From contig JADJRO010000001.1 in the NCBI GenBank assembly GCA_016712145.1, forward strand, positions 2,542,501-2,606,500: a stretch of DNA of 64,000 nt, in the 5' to 3' direction. Shown here piece by piece: positions 47,958 to 57,463 of this stretch; within the stretch, counting starts at the first letter, position 1; each line of letters opens with the position of its first letter. The notes beneath the pieces were generated by a model that worked only from the letters and a program-made list of their open reading frames with translations, had not been told where the DNA came from and searched no databases. Source of the stretch: Saprospiraceae bacterium. GTDB lineage: Bacteria; Bacteroidota; Bacteroidia; Chitinophagales; Saprospiraceae. The translations under genes and the position numbers were made by a program.

Positions 47958-48928
47958 TTAATTCTTCATTTTTCTTACGCCATTCAATCAATTTATTCAA
48001 TCCTTCTTCTAATTCAATAGCGTATTTAAATCCAAGATCGGATTCTGCTTTTTGTCTGGATCCGATTCTATTTTGAACCAAGGCTCGCGCATCATCTGCT
48101 GAATAAGGTTTGTATTGAACTTTTAAATCAGATTGTTTTAATTTAAGAATGGTGTCACACAATTCGCGAATGGATGTTTGGATTTCAGTACCGACATTAT
48201 AAAAGCCGAAGGGAGTTTCACTTGTCAGCGCGCAGATATTGGCACGGGCAACGTCTTCAACATAAATAAAATCATAAGCCTGGGAACCATCACCGTTTAT
48301 TATCGGTTGTTCGTTGGCATCAATTTTATTGAGCATGATTGGAATGACTCCTGTATATGCAGCAGTTTGGTCCTGATGAGGACCATACACATTCATATAG
48401 CGAAGACCAATAACCTGCAAACCATAACGATCGTTATAGGCTGTACACATCGCTTCGCCTGCTATTTTTGTCGCACCATAAAAATTTTTGTTGTTGTAGG
48501 GATGTGACTCAGTCATTGGGATTTCGACTGCATCACCATAAACGGATGCGGATGAAGACCATATTAATTTTTTAATATTATTTTTTACATGCTTCCAATA
48601 CATTAAAGGTTCCGGCAATGTTGACTTCAAATGCGGTCCGGGGATAATCTTTGCAATGCAGAAGCCACATAGCAGCCAAACAAATTACATAATCTTTTCC
48701 TTTTAATGCAGCATCCAAAATATCTACATCCCGGATATCACCGCCATGTGAAAAGATGTTGCAACGTGGATCTTTAAGTGAATCTGTTAAATATTCTTTT
48801 TTTCCCCGAGTGAAATTATCATAGATGACCACTTCAGCAACGGGATGTTTTAACAATTCCTGAACAACAAAACTGCCGATAAAACCACTGCCTCCGATGA
48901 CAACTACTTTACTATTCTCTAAATTCAT
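47902..48928 (-). CDS. NAD-dependent epimerase/dehydratase (one-base frameshift)
   Basis: 341 residues after repair. N-terminal Rossmann GGSGFIGS, a DIRD motif for the adenine, catalytic SSSASVYGD...YGATK (Ser and YxxxK), and NVYGPHQDQTAAYTGVIPIM. This is the extended short-chain dehydrogenase fold of UDP-glucose 4-epimerase relatives that remodel nucleotide sugars. The raw sequence breaks at the six-A run (T run 48581-48586); five A joins EACK to NNIKKLIWSSSASVYG and gives a standard length. The last 15-20 codons (ELKLRIKNLIMKHFSKLTFS) lie in a repeated AT-rich element, so the true C-terminus may be shorter. A TACTTTTG box (48984-48991) precedes it. Confidence 0.88.
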
Positions 48929-49031
48929 ATTGGAAACTTTATAATAGATGCAATAAAATTAGGGCGTCAAATTATAATTTTTGCAAAAGTAAAGGATTCT
49001 GGCAGAATTCTACTTTAAATTGAAATGCGAA

Positions 49032-50066
49032 TTACCTGGAATACCAGGACCTCAATACCCTTTCAGCAGCTTTCCCTTGGGGTGTATAATCTTTTTCAGG
49101 ATAACCCTCATGTCCTTGTCCATTAGGAAACCATTTCCATAAAAAACCACCTGCCCACCAGTCATGTTCCCATAGATTTTTAAATAATGCTTCGTAAGCA
49201 GCTGCTTGAGTCAGTTGATTGACGGAGTAAGCCTCAATATTTTTTTCAATTTCCCATCCTTTTCCACCACTTCCATCAACACTCAGATAGCCGTACTCTG
49301 TAAACAGAATTTGTTTATTGAGTTCTCTGGAAATACTTTCCAGATGATTTAGATAATTCTGCCAGGCTTTATTGAGTTCAATGGCCGTTGGTGTCTGTTG
49401 TTCAGTTAATGGAAAATATGCGCTAATTCCAATATAATCCAATGCATCCCAAATTGGGACTTCTGAGTAGTGATCCCAATTTGCACTGTAACATAATTTT
49501 CCTTTATACAAGGATCTTATTTCAAGAATCAGTTTTCTAAAAAAGGATTCCCGTTTGATTACTGCGATATTGTATTCTGTAGCGATGCATAACATTTCTA
49601 CATTCAATTCTGCAGCGAGTTTGGCAAATTTTAAGATGTAATCACGATAATCGTGTTCCCATATCAACCAATCGGATTCTAATTGAAAATCCATGCTGCC
49701 TACCCAGGATTTATGAATGTACACCTGTGGTTTTAACATCACATGCATGTTTTGCAATTTCGCTAAACGAATGCTTTCACGAATCCCTTCTTCCCGTTCG
49801 CCCCACCATTGCCAATCCAGTCCATGGTATCGGACTTCCGGTTTTTGAGGAGAAGAGAATGCATAAGGGATCAACGCAATCCAATTTGCACCGGTGTTTT
49901 TTATTGAGGGCATCGGATCTTCAGGAAAAACCTCCGGAGGAGCAACCATGCTGATCCCTTTTATTTTTTGGAGGGGTTTATTAGTATGTACCAAGGTCAG
50001 TATTAAGTATAATACCAACATCCCTGATAAACTATAAATTATGGTGCGCAAATTAATTTTTAACAA
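49032..50066 (-). CDS. Glycoside hydrolase family 113-like (beta-mannanase fold)
   Basis: About 344 residues from a TTG at 50066; that start overlaps a TAACTTTG promoter box (50064-50071), so a TTG at 50051 or an ATG at 50021 is more likely. Signal anchor first. TIM-barrel with E164 (CIATEYN) and E257 (ILFTEYGY) as acid/base and nucleophile, WDALDYIGISAYFPL, and WWAGGFLWKWFPNGQ, the GH113 pattern. It could cut mannan or related beta-glycan outside the cytoplasm. Located before the epimerase on the same strand, and divergent from mpg. Confidence 0.85.
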   Translation of the reverse strand: MLKINLRTIIYSLSGMLVLYLILTLVHTNKPLQKIKGISMVAPPEVFPEDPMPSIKNTGANWIALIPYAFSSPQKPEVRYHGLDWQWWGEREEGIRESIRLAKLQNMHVMLKPQVYIHKSWVGSMDFQLESDWLIWEHDYRDYILKFAKLAAELNVEMLCIATEYNIAVIKRESFFRKLILEIRSLYKGKLCYSANWDHYSEVPIWDALDYIGISAYFPLTEQQTPTAIELNKAWQNYLNHLESISRELNKQILFTEYGYLSVDGSGGKGWEIEKNIEAYSVNQLTQAAAYEALFKNLWEHDWWAGGFLWKWFPNGQGHEGYPEKDYTPQGKAAERVLRSWYSR

Positions 50067-50099
50067 AGTTAATCATTCATAGAATACATGGATTCCAGT

Positions 50100-50107
50100 T
50101 AATTTTG
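50100..50107 (+). promoter_or_regulatory. Candidate -7 box for mpg
   Basis: TAATTTTG, exact TAnnTTTG, 5 bp before the ATG at 50113. The transcript would be almost leaderless. No clear -33 element. Confidence 0.3.
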
Positions 50108-50112
50108 TAGCA

Positions 50113-50730
50113 ATGAAACTCATTGACAGAGAATATTATTTAAGCCCGGATGTCGTCGGACTGGCAAAAAGTTTATTGGGAAAAATACTTGTATCAAAGG
50201 TGGATAATCATATAACTTCAGGAATCATTATTGAAACAGAAGCTTACAAAGCACCTGAAGACAGAGCCTCACATGCTTTTAATAACAGACGGACTCCTCG
50301 AACCAGCACCATGTTTATGGAAGGTGGCCATGCCTATGTATATATTTGTTATGGAATTCATCATTTGTTTAACATAATCACTGCGGTTGAAGGAATTCCG
50401 CATGCTGTCTTGATACGGGCTCTTGAACCCCTGGATGGATTGGATCACATGCTCATTCGAAGAAGAATATCATCCCTAAAACACACCATCACAAAAGGAC
50501 CCGGTAGTTTGAGTCAAGCCATGGGAATTACACAAAATTTAAATGCAACAAAATTGTATGATAGAAAAAGTCCTATTCAGTTGTTTGAATCAAATCAAAT
50601 GTATTCAGATTCACAAATTGGAATTTCAAAACGGATTGGGGTTGAATCATCCGGAGATTCGGCTCATTTGCCATACCGATTTTATATAAAAGGGAATCGA
50701 TTTGTTAGTGGCGTGCAAAGCCCCAAATAA
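50113..50730 (+). CDS. mpg: DNA-3-methyladenine glycosylase (AAG/MPG type)
   Basis: 205 residues. MPG-family landmarks: VVGLAKSLLGKILV, IIIETEAYKAPEDRASHAFN with the catalytic Glu, RTSTMFMEGGHAYVYICYG, and TKGPGSLSQAMGI. It removes alkylated purines and hypoxanthine, opening base-excision repair. Length is normal for the bacterial form. Stand-alone. Confidence 0.94.
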   Translation: MKLIDREYYLSPDVVGLAKSLLGKILVSKVDNHITSGIIIETEAYKAPEDRASHAFNNRRTPRTSTMFMEGGHAYVYICYGIHHLFNIITAVEGIPHAVLIRALEPLDGLDHMLIRRRISSLKHTITKGPGSLSQAMGITQNLNATKLYDRKSPIQLFESNQMYSDSQIGISKRIGVESSGDSAHLPYRFYIKGNRFVSGVQSPK

Positions 50731-50789
50731 TTTTTGAACATTTTGATTATATTGTATAAGATTGGAATACTTGTTTTAAAAAATAGATC

Positions 50790-51035
50790 ATGGAAATATT
50801 AGATGTTCCAAAAATTACTTCTGTCTCATTTAATGGAGACATTTTCATTGTCATAGCAGATGGGATAAAATACAATTGGAATGTAAAAGAAGTATCTGGT
50901 AGACTATCAAGTGCATCCGAAGCGGATAGAAATAATTTTATAATTTCCCCTTCTGGATATGGAATTCATTGGCCAGCCTTGGATGAAGATATTTCATTAA
51001 GTGGACACCTAAAAAGCAAAATGCACGGCTCTTAA
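50790..51035 (+). CDS. DUF2442 protein
   Basis: 81 residues, all of it a DUF2442 domain: ITSVSFNGDIFIVIADGIKY then NWNVKEVSGRLSSASEADRN and GYGIHWPALDEDISLSGHL. Such proteins often neighbour a DUF4160 gene in toxin-antitoxin-like pairs, but no partner is present here. Function unknown. Confidence 0.88.
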   Translation: MEILDVPKITSVSFNGDIFIVIADGIKYNWNVKEVSGRLSSASEADRNNFIISPSGYGIHWPALDEDISLSGHLKSKMHGS

Positions 51036-51095
51036 GATGGCATATACTCTAACCCACCAAGCATCTAAAATCATTCTCATTTATTTTTTTTTATA

Positions 51096-51236
51096 ATGAA
51101 AAACCTGGATCATACTTCTTTTTCAGGTTCTTTCTCCGCTACCGGTTTTTCATACATGACGAAGCTCCGCTTGTCAGCATGAAAAACCTGGATCATACTT
51201 CTTTTTCAGGTTCTTTCTCCGCTACCGGTTTTTCAT
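51096..51236. repeat. 58-bp exact direct repeat at the ftsH 3' end
   Basis: 51096-51153 and 51179-51236 are identical, 83 bp apart. The second copy is the end of ftsH; the first is a leftover fragment. The 25-bp spacer (51154-51178) contains a small inverted repeat (TGAC-GAAGC / GCTTGTCA). Probably a local duplication. Confidence 0.92.
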
Positions 51237-53184
51237 CTGAAACATGTTGTCCGCTGTGTGGAATGGGTTCGGATGATTTGTCTTTATGATATGGAGAAGG
51301 ACCAATTAAACGTTCAACATCTGATTTATGAAGTACTTCTTTCTTCAAAAGTTCCTGTGCCAGTATTTCCAATTCCGAGCGTTTTTCTTTAAGCAATTCT
51401 TGTGCCCGGCTGTATTGAGATTCGATCAGCTTGCGAACTTCTTCATCCATGATACGAGCTGTTTCATCGCTATAGGGTCTTTGAAATCCTTCCTGTGACA
51501 AGCCATAATAAGATACGTTTCCAACTTTATCATTCAATCCAAATACACTGACCATGCTGTAAGCCATTTTAGTTACGTGATCTAAATCACTTTGTGCACC
51601 GGTTGATATTTTATCAAAAACAATTCGTTCGGATGCACGACCTCCCATGGTCATGCACATGCGATCTAAAAGCGCTTCCGTTCTTGTGATGTATTCTTCT
51701 TTAGGTAAATATTGTGCATAACCTAGGGTACCCAAGCCACGTGGGACAATGGTTACTTTAACCAAGGGAGATGCAAATTTTAAATACCATCCTATAATTG
51801 CATGACCAGCTTCATGATAGGCTATAACTTCTTTTTCTTCAGGAGAAATCAATTTGTTTTTCTTTTCTAATCCACCAATCACCCGGTCCAGTGCATAATT
51901 GAAATCATCAATGTCAATTTCTTTTTTATCCCGACGGGCAGCAACTAAGGCGGCTTCATTGCAAATGTTTGCAATATCAGCACCGGCAAAACCCGGAGTC
52001 ATTTCTGCGAGTGCTTCCGGCGTTACGGTAGGAGACAGTTTTAAAGCTTTCAAATGGACTTTAAATATTTCTGCACGGCCTTTTAAATCTGGTGGATCGA
52101 TGCCAATCTGGCGATCAAAACGTCCGGGACGCAATAAAGCAGAATCCAACACATCCGGTCGGTTGGTAGCAGCCATAAGGATAACACCGGCATCGGTACT
52201 AAATCCATCCATTTCCACCAACAATTGATTGAGTGTGTTTTCCCGCTCGTCATTTCCGCCCTGGAATGTATTTCTTCCACGGGCACGGCCTACTGCATCT
52301 ATCTCATCTATAAAAACGATGCAAGGCGCTTTTTCACGAGCCTGACGAAATAAATCCCGTACACGAGACGCACCAACCCCTACAAACATTTCTACGAAGT
52401 CAGAACCTGAGATCGTAAAGAATGGAACACCCGCTTCACCCGCTACAGCTTTTGCCAGGAGCGTTTTACCGGTTCCGGGAGGTCCGACTAATAAAACTCC
52501 TTTAGGAATCTTGCCGCCCAATGCGGTATATTTTTTTGGATTCTTTAAAAAATCAACAACCTCCATGACTTCTTCCTTTGCCTCTTCCAATCCAGCTACA
52601 TCGGCAAAAGTCACATTGGTATTTTGATTTTTTTCAAATAGGGTCGCTTTCGATTTACCAATATTAAAAATTTGCGCTCCGGGTCCTGATCCACCGCCTC
52701 CAACACGACGCATTAAAAACATCCAGATACCAAGAATGATTAGAAAGGGTACAACAAAAGACAGGATGGGTCCCAACCAGTTTTGTTTTTCTTCGTAGCT
52801 GATACTTATTTTATTGGTAAGATGTTCGTTGTATTTATCAATCTTTTCCTGAAATTTTTCTGCAGGTCCAATGTTAAAATAAAAATTAGGTCTGACACCT
52901 AAAGAAGAACTGAGTTTGTCTTTGTATTCTTCTTTATTGATAGCATCTTTATTTAAATAAACGTAAGCCTGTTTTAAATTGACTACTTCAATTTTTTCAA
53001 TATCCCCTTTGGTTGCCATGTCTTCAAAGCGAATGGAATTAATATTTCCTTTGCCTGGAGATACCATGTAAAATAAATTTACGCCGATGATGATCAATAA
53101 GATGATCCCGTAAATCCAATACGCATTGAAGCCTTCATTATTTTTTTTATTCGGATTATTATTGGGAGTGGGTTGTTGTTCCAT
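51193..53184 (-). CDS. ftsH: ATP-dependent zinc metalloprotease FtsH
   Basis: 663 residues. Two membrane segments (residues about 22-43 and 139-160) around an extracytoplasmic loop, AAA module with GPPGTGKT and the second-region-of-homology, and the zinc site HEAGH at 457-461. Membrane-bound quality-control protease. The N-terminal region with many Asn/Lys ([11 protein letters not shown]) is common in Bacteroidota. rsfS lies 61 bp upstream in the same direction; the pairing with rsfS and birA is usual in this phylum. Its 3' end is duplicated just downstream. Confidence 0.97.
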   Translation of the reverse strand: MEQQPTPNNNPNKKNNEGFNAYWIYGIILLIIIGVNLFYMVSPGKGNINSIRFEDMATKGDIEKIEVVNLKQAYVYLNKDAINKEEYKDKLSSSLGVRPNFYFNIGPAEKFQEKIDKYNEHLTNKISISYEEKQNWLGPILSFVVPFLIILGIWMFLMRRVGGGGSGPGAQIFNIGKSKATLFEKNQNTNVTFADVAGLEEAKEEVMEVVDFLKNPKKYTALGGKIPKGVLLVGPPGTGKTLLAKAVAGEAGVPFFTISGSDFVEMFVGVGASRVRDLFRQAREKAPCIVFIDEIDAVGRARGRNTFQGGNDERENTLNQLLVEMDGFSTDAGVILMAATNRPDVLDSALLRPGRFDRQIGIDPPDLKGRAEIFKVHLKALKLSPTVTPEALAEMTPGFAGADIANICNEAALVAARRDKKEIDIDDFNYALDRVIGGLEKKNKLISPEEKEVIAYHEAGHAIIGWYLKFASPLVKVTIVPRGLGTLGYAQYLPKEEYITRTEALLDRMCMTMGGRASERIVFDKISTGAQSDLDHVTKMAYSMVSVFGLNDKVGNVSYYGLSQEGFQRPYSDETARIMDEEVRKLIESQYSRAQELLKEKRSELEILAQELLKKEVLHKSDVERLIGPSPYHKDKSSEPIPHSGQHVSDEKPVAEKEPEKEV

Positions 53185-53245
53185 TAATTTCTATTATGTT
53201 ACGCTGAAATTTAATAACGATTATAAATTCAATTAGTTGCTTTTA

Positions 53246-53632
53246 TTAGATATTCTTGTACTCAGTAAACTTTGCATCACTCCATAAATCTTCGAGTTCG
53301 TAGTATTTCCGGGTGTCTTTATCGAACACATGGACCACTACGTCAAAAAAGTCAACCAACACCCAACGAGCACCGATTTGTCCTTCAGAATGGGCACGCT
53401 GTCCCATTTCCGTTTTCACTCTACGTTCAACATTGCCTGCAATTGCTTTTATTTGGGTACTGCTTTCTCCTTCGGTAATTATAAAATAACTGGCTGGGGC
53501 ATCCGGTAAATGCCGAAGGTCTAATTGGACGATGTTTTTACCTTTGATATCTGTGATGCTGTCAATAATTAAGGCAATAAGTTCTGCAGTATTTTTTGCA
53601 GAATCGGAGGTAATGGCTTTAGTACGTGGCAA
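53246..53632 (-). CDS. rsfS: Ribosome silencing factor RsfS
   Basis: 128 residues. RsfS/Iojap fold: IKGKNIVQLDLRHLPDAPAS, YFIITEGESSTQIKAIAGNV, GARWVLVDFFDVVVHVFDKD, TRKYYELEDLWSDA. It binds uL14 and keeps the ribosomal subunits apart during starvation. The start is TTG, no ATG fits. Upstream of ftsH and divergent from birA. Confidence 0.95.
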   Translation of the reverse strand: MPRTKAITSDSAKNTAELIALIIDSITDIKGKNIVQLDLRHLPDAPASYFIITEGESSTQIKAIAGNVERRVKTEMGQRAHSEGQIGARWVLVDFFDVVVHVFDKDTRKYYELEDLWSDAKFTEYKNI

Positions 53633-53702
53633 TGTGTAGGGTAAATTTAAGATAAAGTAAATATATAAACAATTTATAATATATACAAGTTTTCTATAAA
53701 GG

Positions 53703-54449
53703 ATGGAATTTGAATTTCCACATATATATGAATATCAAATTGATTCAACCAATCGGCTTGCATCGGATCTACTATCAAAAACCAATCCAGAGCATGGATT
53801 TTTAGTTATAACTGACTATCAGACAGATGGAAAAGGCCAATATGGCAGATTTTGGCAAAGTACTGCCGGACAAAATATTTTAGCCAGTTTTATAATTTAT
53901 CCGCATCACATCGAGCTGGAGCAGATTTTTCGACTTCATTTGGCAAGCAGCCTTGCAATTGTTGATAGTTTGGAACAATTTTCCTTACCCCGGCTTCGGA
54001 TCAAATGGCCCAATGATATTTATTCAGGTACCCATAAAATAGCCGGAATTTTAATTCAAAACAACCTAAAGGCCGGCAAGATTCAGGGATCCGTTGTGGG
54101 CATAGGAATCAATGTAAATCAAACCGAATTTCCACAAAGTTTGAATGCAAGTTCAATCCAACTTGAAACAGGAAAATCCATTTCAAGGGAGTCTCTGGTG
54201 ATTAAGCTACGCCAGGAGTTATTGAGAAATATACAGGAAACCGAAGACGCAGTTTGGGATGATATGTTAAAACGATACAATGAGATTTTATATCTGAAGG
54301 GAATTTCAACTGAATTTGTTTTATTCGATGGAAGCACGCTACATGGGATCATCCAGGAAGTAGATCCTTCCGGCATGATTATCCTAATAGATAACAAACA
54401 GCAACGGCGTGAATTTAAATTTGGAGAAATAAAATACCTCGCTACATGA
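53703..54449 (+). CDS. birA: Biotin--[acetyl-CoA-carboxylase] ligase (BirA catalytic domain)
   Basis: 248 residues. Contains YQIDSTNRLASDLL, TDYQTDGKGQYGRFWQSTAG (biotinyl-AMP loop, in place of GRGRxGR), LRIKWPNDIYSGTHKIAGIL and VVGIGINVNQ. The N-terminal DNA-binding domain of E. coli BirA is absent, so it attaches biotin but is unlikely to repress. Its stop overlaps the following ABM gene by 4 bp (ATGA), so they are translationally coupled. Confidence 0.95.
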   Translation: MEFEFPHIYEYQIDSTNRLASDLLSKTNPEHGFLVITDYQTDGKGQYGRFWQSTAGQNILASFIIYPHHIELEQIFRLHLASSLAIVDSLEQFSLPRLRIKWPNDIYSGTHKIAGILIQNNLKAGKIQGSVVGIGINVNQTEFPQSLNASSIQLETGKSISRESLVIKLRQELLRNIQETEDAVWDDMLKRYNEILYLKGISTEFVLFDGSTLHGIIQEVDPSGMIILIDNKQQRREFKFGEIKYLAT

Positions 54450-54760
54450 ATTCCTTTAAGCCTTATTACGCGGTCATTTTTAGTTCCTATCTATCCGATG
54501 ATATAGAAGGGTATGAAGCCATGTCAGAAAAAATGCTTGAGCTGGTAAAGAAACAAGAAGGATATCTCGGACATGAAAGTGCCCGGGATGGAATTGGGAT
54601 CACAGTAAGTTATTGGGATAGTTTAGAATCCATTAAAAAATGGAAGCAAAATGAAGAACATCTTTTAGCACAAACCGAAGGACGCAAACGTTGGTATCAA
54701 TCGTATCGTTTGCGAATTTGCAAAGTGGAACGTGAATATGGTATGGAAAGGGAAGTCTGA
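54446..54760 (+). CDS. ABM-domain monooxygenase-like protein
   Basis: 104 residues, antibiotic-biosynthesis-monooxygenase fold: YYAVIFSSYLSDDIEGYEAM, MLELVKKQEGYLGHESARDG, GITVSYWDSLESIKKWKQNE. Relatives are cofactor-free oxygenases or, in the YdhR-like group, of unknown role. Overlaps birA by 4 bp. Confidence 0.88.
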   Translation: MNSFKPYYAVIFSSYLSDDIEGYEAMSEKMLELVKKQEGYLGHESARDGIGITVSYWDSLESIKKWKQNEEHLLAQTEGRKRWYQSYRLRICKVEREYGMEREV

Positions 54761-54768
54761 AATTAAGA

Positions 54769-55001
54769 AGCTGTTAAGCTGACAAGCTAATAAGCTAACA
54801 AGCTAATAAGCTAATAAAATTTTCTTGCATCAACCTTAACAGCTTGTCAGCTAAATAGCTAAAAAGCCAAAAGAAATTTTGGATGCAAATTAATGATCAA
54901 TTCGAATCACACGTACCTTGCATCAACCTTAACAGCTTTTCAGTTTAACAGCTTAACAGCTTAACAGCTTTTCAGCTTATTAGCTTGTTAGCTTAACAGC
55001 T
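54769..55001. repeat. AAGCTAA/AACAGCTT repeat island with long inverted arms
   Basis: A gap without genes (54761-55132). Left part holds tandem TAAGCT/AAGCTAATAAGCT units, right part the reverse complement (AACAGCTTAACAGCTT). 54792-54812 and 54974-54994 are a perfect 21-bp inverted repeat. A separate 22-bp direct repeat, CTTGCATCAACCTTAACAGC TT, occurs at 54824-54845 and 54917-54938. The sequence to 55132 has the htrA promoter box but nothing else. Confidence 0.85.
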
Positions 55002-55105
55002 TAATAGGTTTTAATCCAAAATCTTCAGACTTCCATCCTTCCTCCGAGCGTTAAATCCATGTTAAACTGAAATTTATTAAGACCTATCAAGGCCTGTTCA
55101 CGTTT

Positions 55106-55113
55106 TAAATTTG
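55106..55113 (+). promoter_or_regulatory. Candidate -7 box for the HtrA protease
   Basis: TAAATTTG, exact TAnnTTTG, 19 bp before the ATG at 55133. A -33 TTTG is not obvious. Confidence 0.45.
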
Positions 55114-55132
55114 TAACGCAAAAACAATACGT

Positions 55133-56347
55133 ATGAAAAAATACATCCACCCTTTCTTAGCAGGTATTACAGGAGGCCTTTTGGTCATGGCGGTATTTAT
55201 TTGGCTTCAAAAAACACCATCTGATTTACCGGAATCGAATTCAATGGTCCATGCGGTAAATTCTAGCCTGGCTGTTCCGGTTGGACCTGATTTTTCAGAT
55301 GCTGCGGATAAAGCACTCAATGTAGTGGTACAGATTAATGCCCAGGAAAGTGAGAAACTGGCGCGGCAAAAAATGGATCAGAACAATCCGTTTGGCAACA
55401 ACCCCTTTTTTCAGGAATTTGATTTAAGAAGTTTTGGCTTTGGGGCACCTTTTTATCAACAGAAAAAAGGTAGTGGCAGTGGCGTGATTTATTCCAACGA
55501 TGGATACATTGTAACCAATAATCACGTAGTTGAATTTGCCGATGACATAGAAGTCATTCTAAAAGATGGACGAAAATTTAAAGCAAAGAAAGTAGGTACA
55601 GATCCCAGAACGGATTTAGCTGTTTTGAAAATAGAAGCAAGCAATCTTCCGGTACTGCAGGTTGCCAATTCAGATTTATTAAGAGTGGGAGAATGGGTAC
55701 TTGCAGTAGGTAACCCTTTTGGATACCTTACCTCAACGGTAACCGCCGGAATTGTGAGTGCAAAAGGCCGGGATTTAAATTTATTGGATCAGCAAAATGA
55801 AGAAAACTATTACAATCCATTTGAGCGGAAAACCCAAACAAACCCACCGGGAATTGAAGAATATTTACAGACCGATGCCGCAGTGAACCCAGGCAATAGC
55901 GGGGGTGCGCTCGTAGATGTACAAGGTCGTTTGGTGGGAATTAATTCGGCCATTGCTTCTAAAACGGGGTACTATTCCGGCTATTCCTTTGCCATCCCAT
56001 CCAACCTCATGTCTAAAATAGTTAAAGAGCTTATAAACACTGGAAGTTTTGATCGCGGACGGTTTGGAGTTGGTGTTGTAAATGTTGATGAAGAAATTAA
56101 AAAAGAATTGAACTTAAATGTTGATTACGGCGTTGTAATTACAGAATTAGAGGATAAAGGTTCGGCTAAATTTGCAGGATTACTTCCAAACGATGTGATC
56201 GTTGAAATAAATAATAAGCCTGTAAAAACTGTTGAAGATTTACAAAAAGTTGTAGCTTTGTCCAAGATTGGTGAGACACTCTATACCAAGATCATCCGGG
56301 ATGGTCAGGCAAAAGAGATACCCGTCAAAATCAAGAAAATGTTATAA
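55133..56347 (+). CDS. htrA: Trypsin-like serine protease HtrA/DegQ family (one PDZ)
   Basis: 404 residues. Signal anchor (residues 8-26), then an S1C protease domain with H131 (VTNNHVV), D161 (RTDLAVLKI) and S256 (NPGNSGGAL), and a single PDZ domain (about 310-400, GVVITELEDKGSAKFAGLLP). One PDZ as in DegS/DegQ-like forms. A periplasmic protease/chaperone for misfolded envelope proteins. Probably monocistronic. Confidence 0.95.
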   Translation: MKKYIHPFLAGITGGLLVMAVFIWLQKTPSDLPESNSMVHAVNSSLAVPVGPDFSDAADKALNVVVQINAQESEKLARQKMDQNNPFGNNPFFQEFDLRSFGFGAPFYQQKKGSGSGVIYSNDGYIVTNNHVVEFADDIEVILKDGRKFKAKKVGTDPRTDLAVLKIEASNLPVLQVANSDLLRVGEWVLAVGNPFGYLTSTVTAGIVSAKGRDLNLLDQQNEENYYNPFERKTQTNPPGIEEYLQTDAAVNPGNSGGALVDVQGRLVGINSAIASKTGYYSGYSFAIPSNLMSKIVKELINTGSFDRGRFGVGVVNVDEEIKKELNLNVDYGVVITELEDKGSAKFAGLLPNDVIVEINNKPVKTVEDLQKVVALSKIGETLYTKIIRDGQAKEIPVKIKKML

Positions 56348-56544
56348 AAGAAATAGGTAGCCATTTGTAGCTTTCTATAAAGTTGGTTTTTCGTTTTGTT
56401 TGAAGGTCCCGGCCATTCGTGGTCGGGATTTTTTATTTCTCAAGCTTACTTTTTACAAGAAGGATAGATTCTTAAATTTTCTTTCAGATAAATTATTTAA
56501 CATTATATAATTTATTCTGATCTAATAATTTATAACACCCTATT

Positions 56545-57261
56545 ATGGATCTGTCGTTTTTCAAACAGGATCTTCCTCATGCTTTCAATTGTTTTTTGGA
56601 TTTACTTTATCCAAATTTGTGCATTGCTTGTGACGGGAGAACACATGCTCGGGAGGAGCTCTTTTGCCTGACTTGTCAATACCAGGTTTACCCCACCCAA
56701 ATGCACCTTAGGCCTGAAAATGAATTTACGAATCACTTCAAAGGAAGAATTTCCTTAGTTGCAGGTGCCTCCTTGTATTATTATTCAAAAGGCTCCAAGG
56801 TTCAAAAAGCATTGGAACTGTTAAAATATCGCGGAGAATATGAAATCGGGATCCGAATTGGTCAACATTTTGGAACCTTATTAAAAAACGCAGCAAATTT
56901 TAAGAATCTGGATTATATCATTCCGGTGCCACTCCACCCAAACAGAAAAAATCAACGGGGTTATAACCAAAGTGCCCAATTTGCCATTGGACTTTCCGAA
57001 TCCTTAGAATGCCCTACCCGAGAAGATATTTTAATTCGTACCAAAGAAACCATTACTCAAACCACTAAAAACCGAATTGAACGAAATCAAAACATCCAGT
57101 CCGCTTTTAAATTGCAACGACCGGATTTGATTAAAGGAAGACACATTTTATTAGTTGATGATATTTTGACTACAGGCGCAACTCTGGAGTCTTGTGCATT
57201 GACTTTACAGCAAGCTGAACAAGTTGTTATCAGTATGGCAACCATAGCGATGACGAGCTGA
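56545..57261 (+). CDS. ComF family protein
   Basis: 238 residues. N-terminal double-zinc CIAC...CLTC motif (residues about 28-49), then a type I phosphoribosyltransferase domain with LDYIIPVPLHPNRKNQRGYNQ and HILLVDDILTTGATLESCAL (PRPP loop). Named after the Bacillus competence gene; in other bacteria the job may be in DNA uptake or salvage. The downstream gap is repeat-filled. Confidence 0.93.
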   Translation: MDLSFFKQDLPHAFNCFLDLLYPNLCIACDGRTHAREELFCLTCQYQVYPTQMHLRPENEFTNHFKGRISLVAGASLYYYSKGSKVQKALELLKYRGEYEIGIRIGQHFGTLLKNAANFKNLDYIIPVPLHPNRKNQRGYNQSAQFAIGLSESLECPTREDILIRTKETITQTTKNRIERNQNIQSAFKLQRPDLIKGRHILLVDDILTTGATLESCALTLQQAEQVVISMATIAMTS

Positions 57262-57309
57262 ATAGAGGAGTCTATAGTCTATATTCCAAATGGTTCCATG
57301 GTCTTCTCC

Positions 57310-57400
57310 CCTCTAGCCTCTAGCCTCTAGCCTCTAGCCTCTAGCCTCTAGCCTCTAGCCTCTAGCCTCTAGCTTCTAGCCTCTAGCCTCTAGCCTCTTG
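57310..57400. repeat. 7-bp tandem repeat CCTCTAG x13
   Basis: Thirteen contiguous 7-bp units (CCTCTAG; unit 10 is CTTCTAG and the last CCTCTTG), a 91-bp minisatellite in the gap between convergent comF-like and porW genes. Flanked by TATAGTCTATATTCC and a short TTGCAGGATAGC stretch. No gene. Confidence 0.95.
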
Positions 57401-57463
57401 CCCCAATTGCAGGATAGCAAAATTATAGGATTGCAGAATTATTTAGCCTTTTCCCTCAAGCAA

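Noticed and set aside
50790..51035. Toxin-antitoxin pair with DUF2442
   Set aside because: The usual DUF4160 partner is absent on either side.
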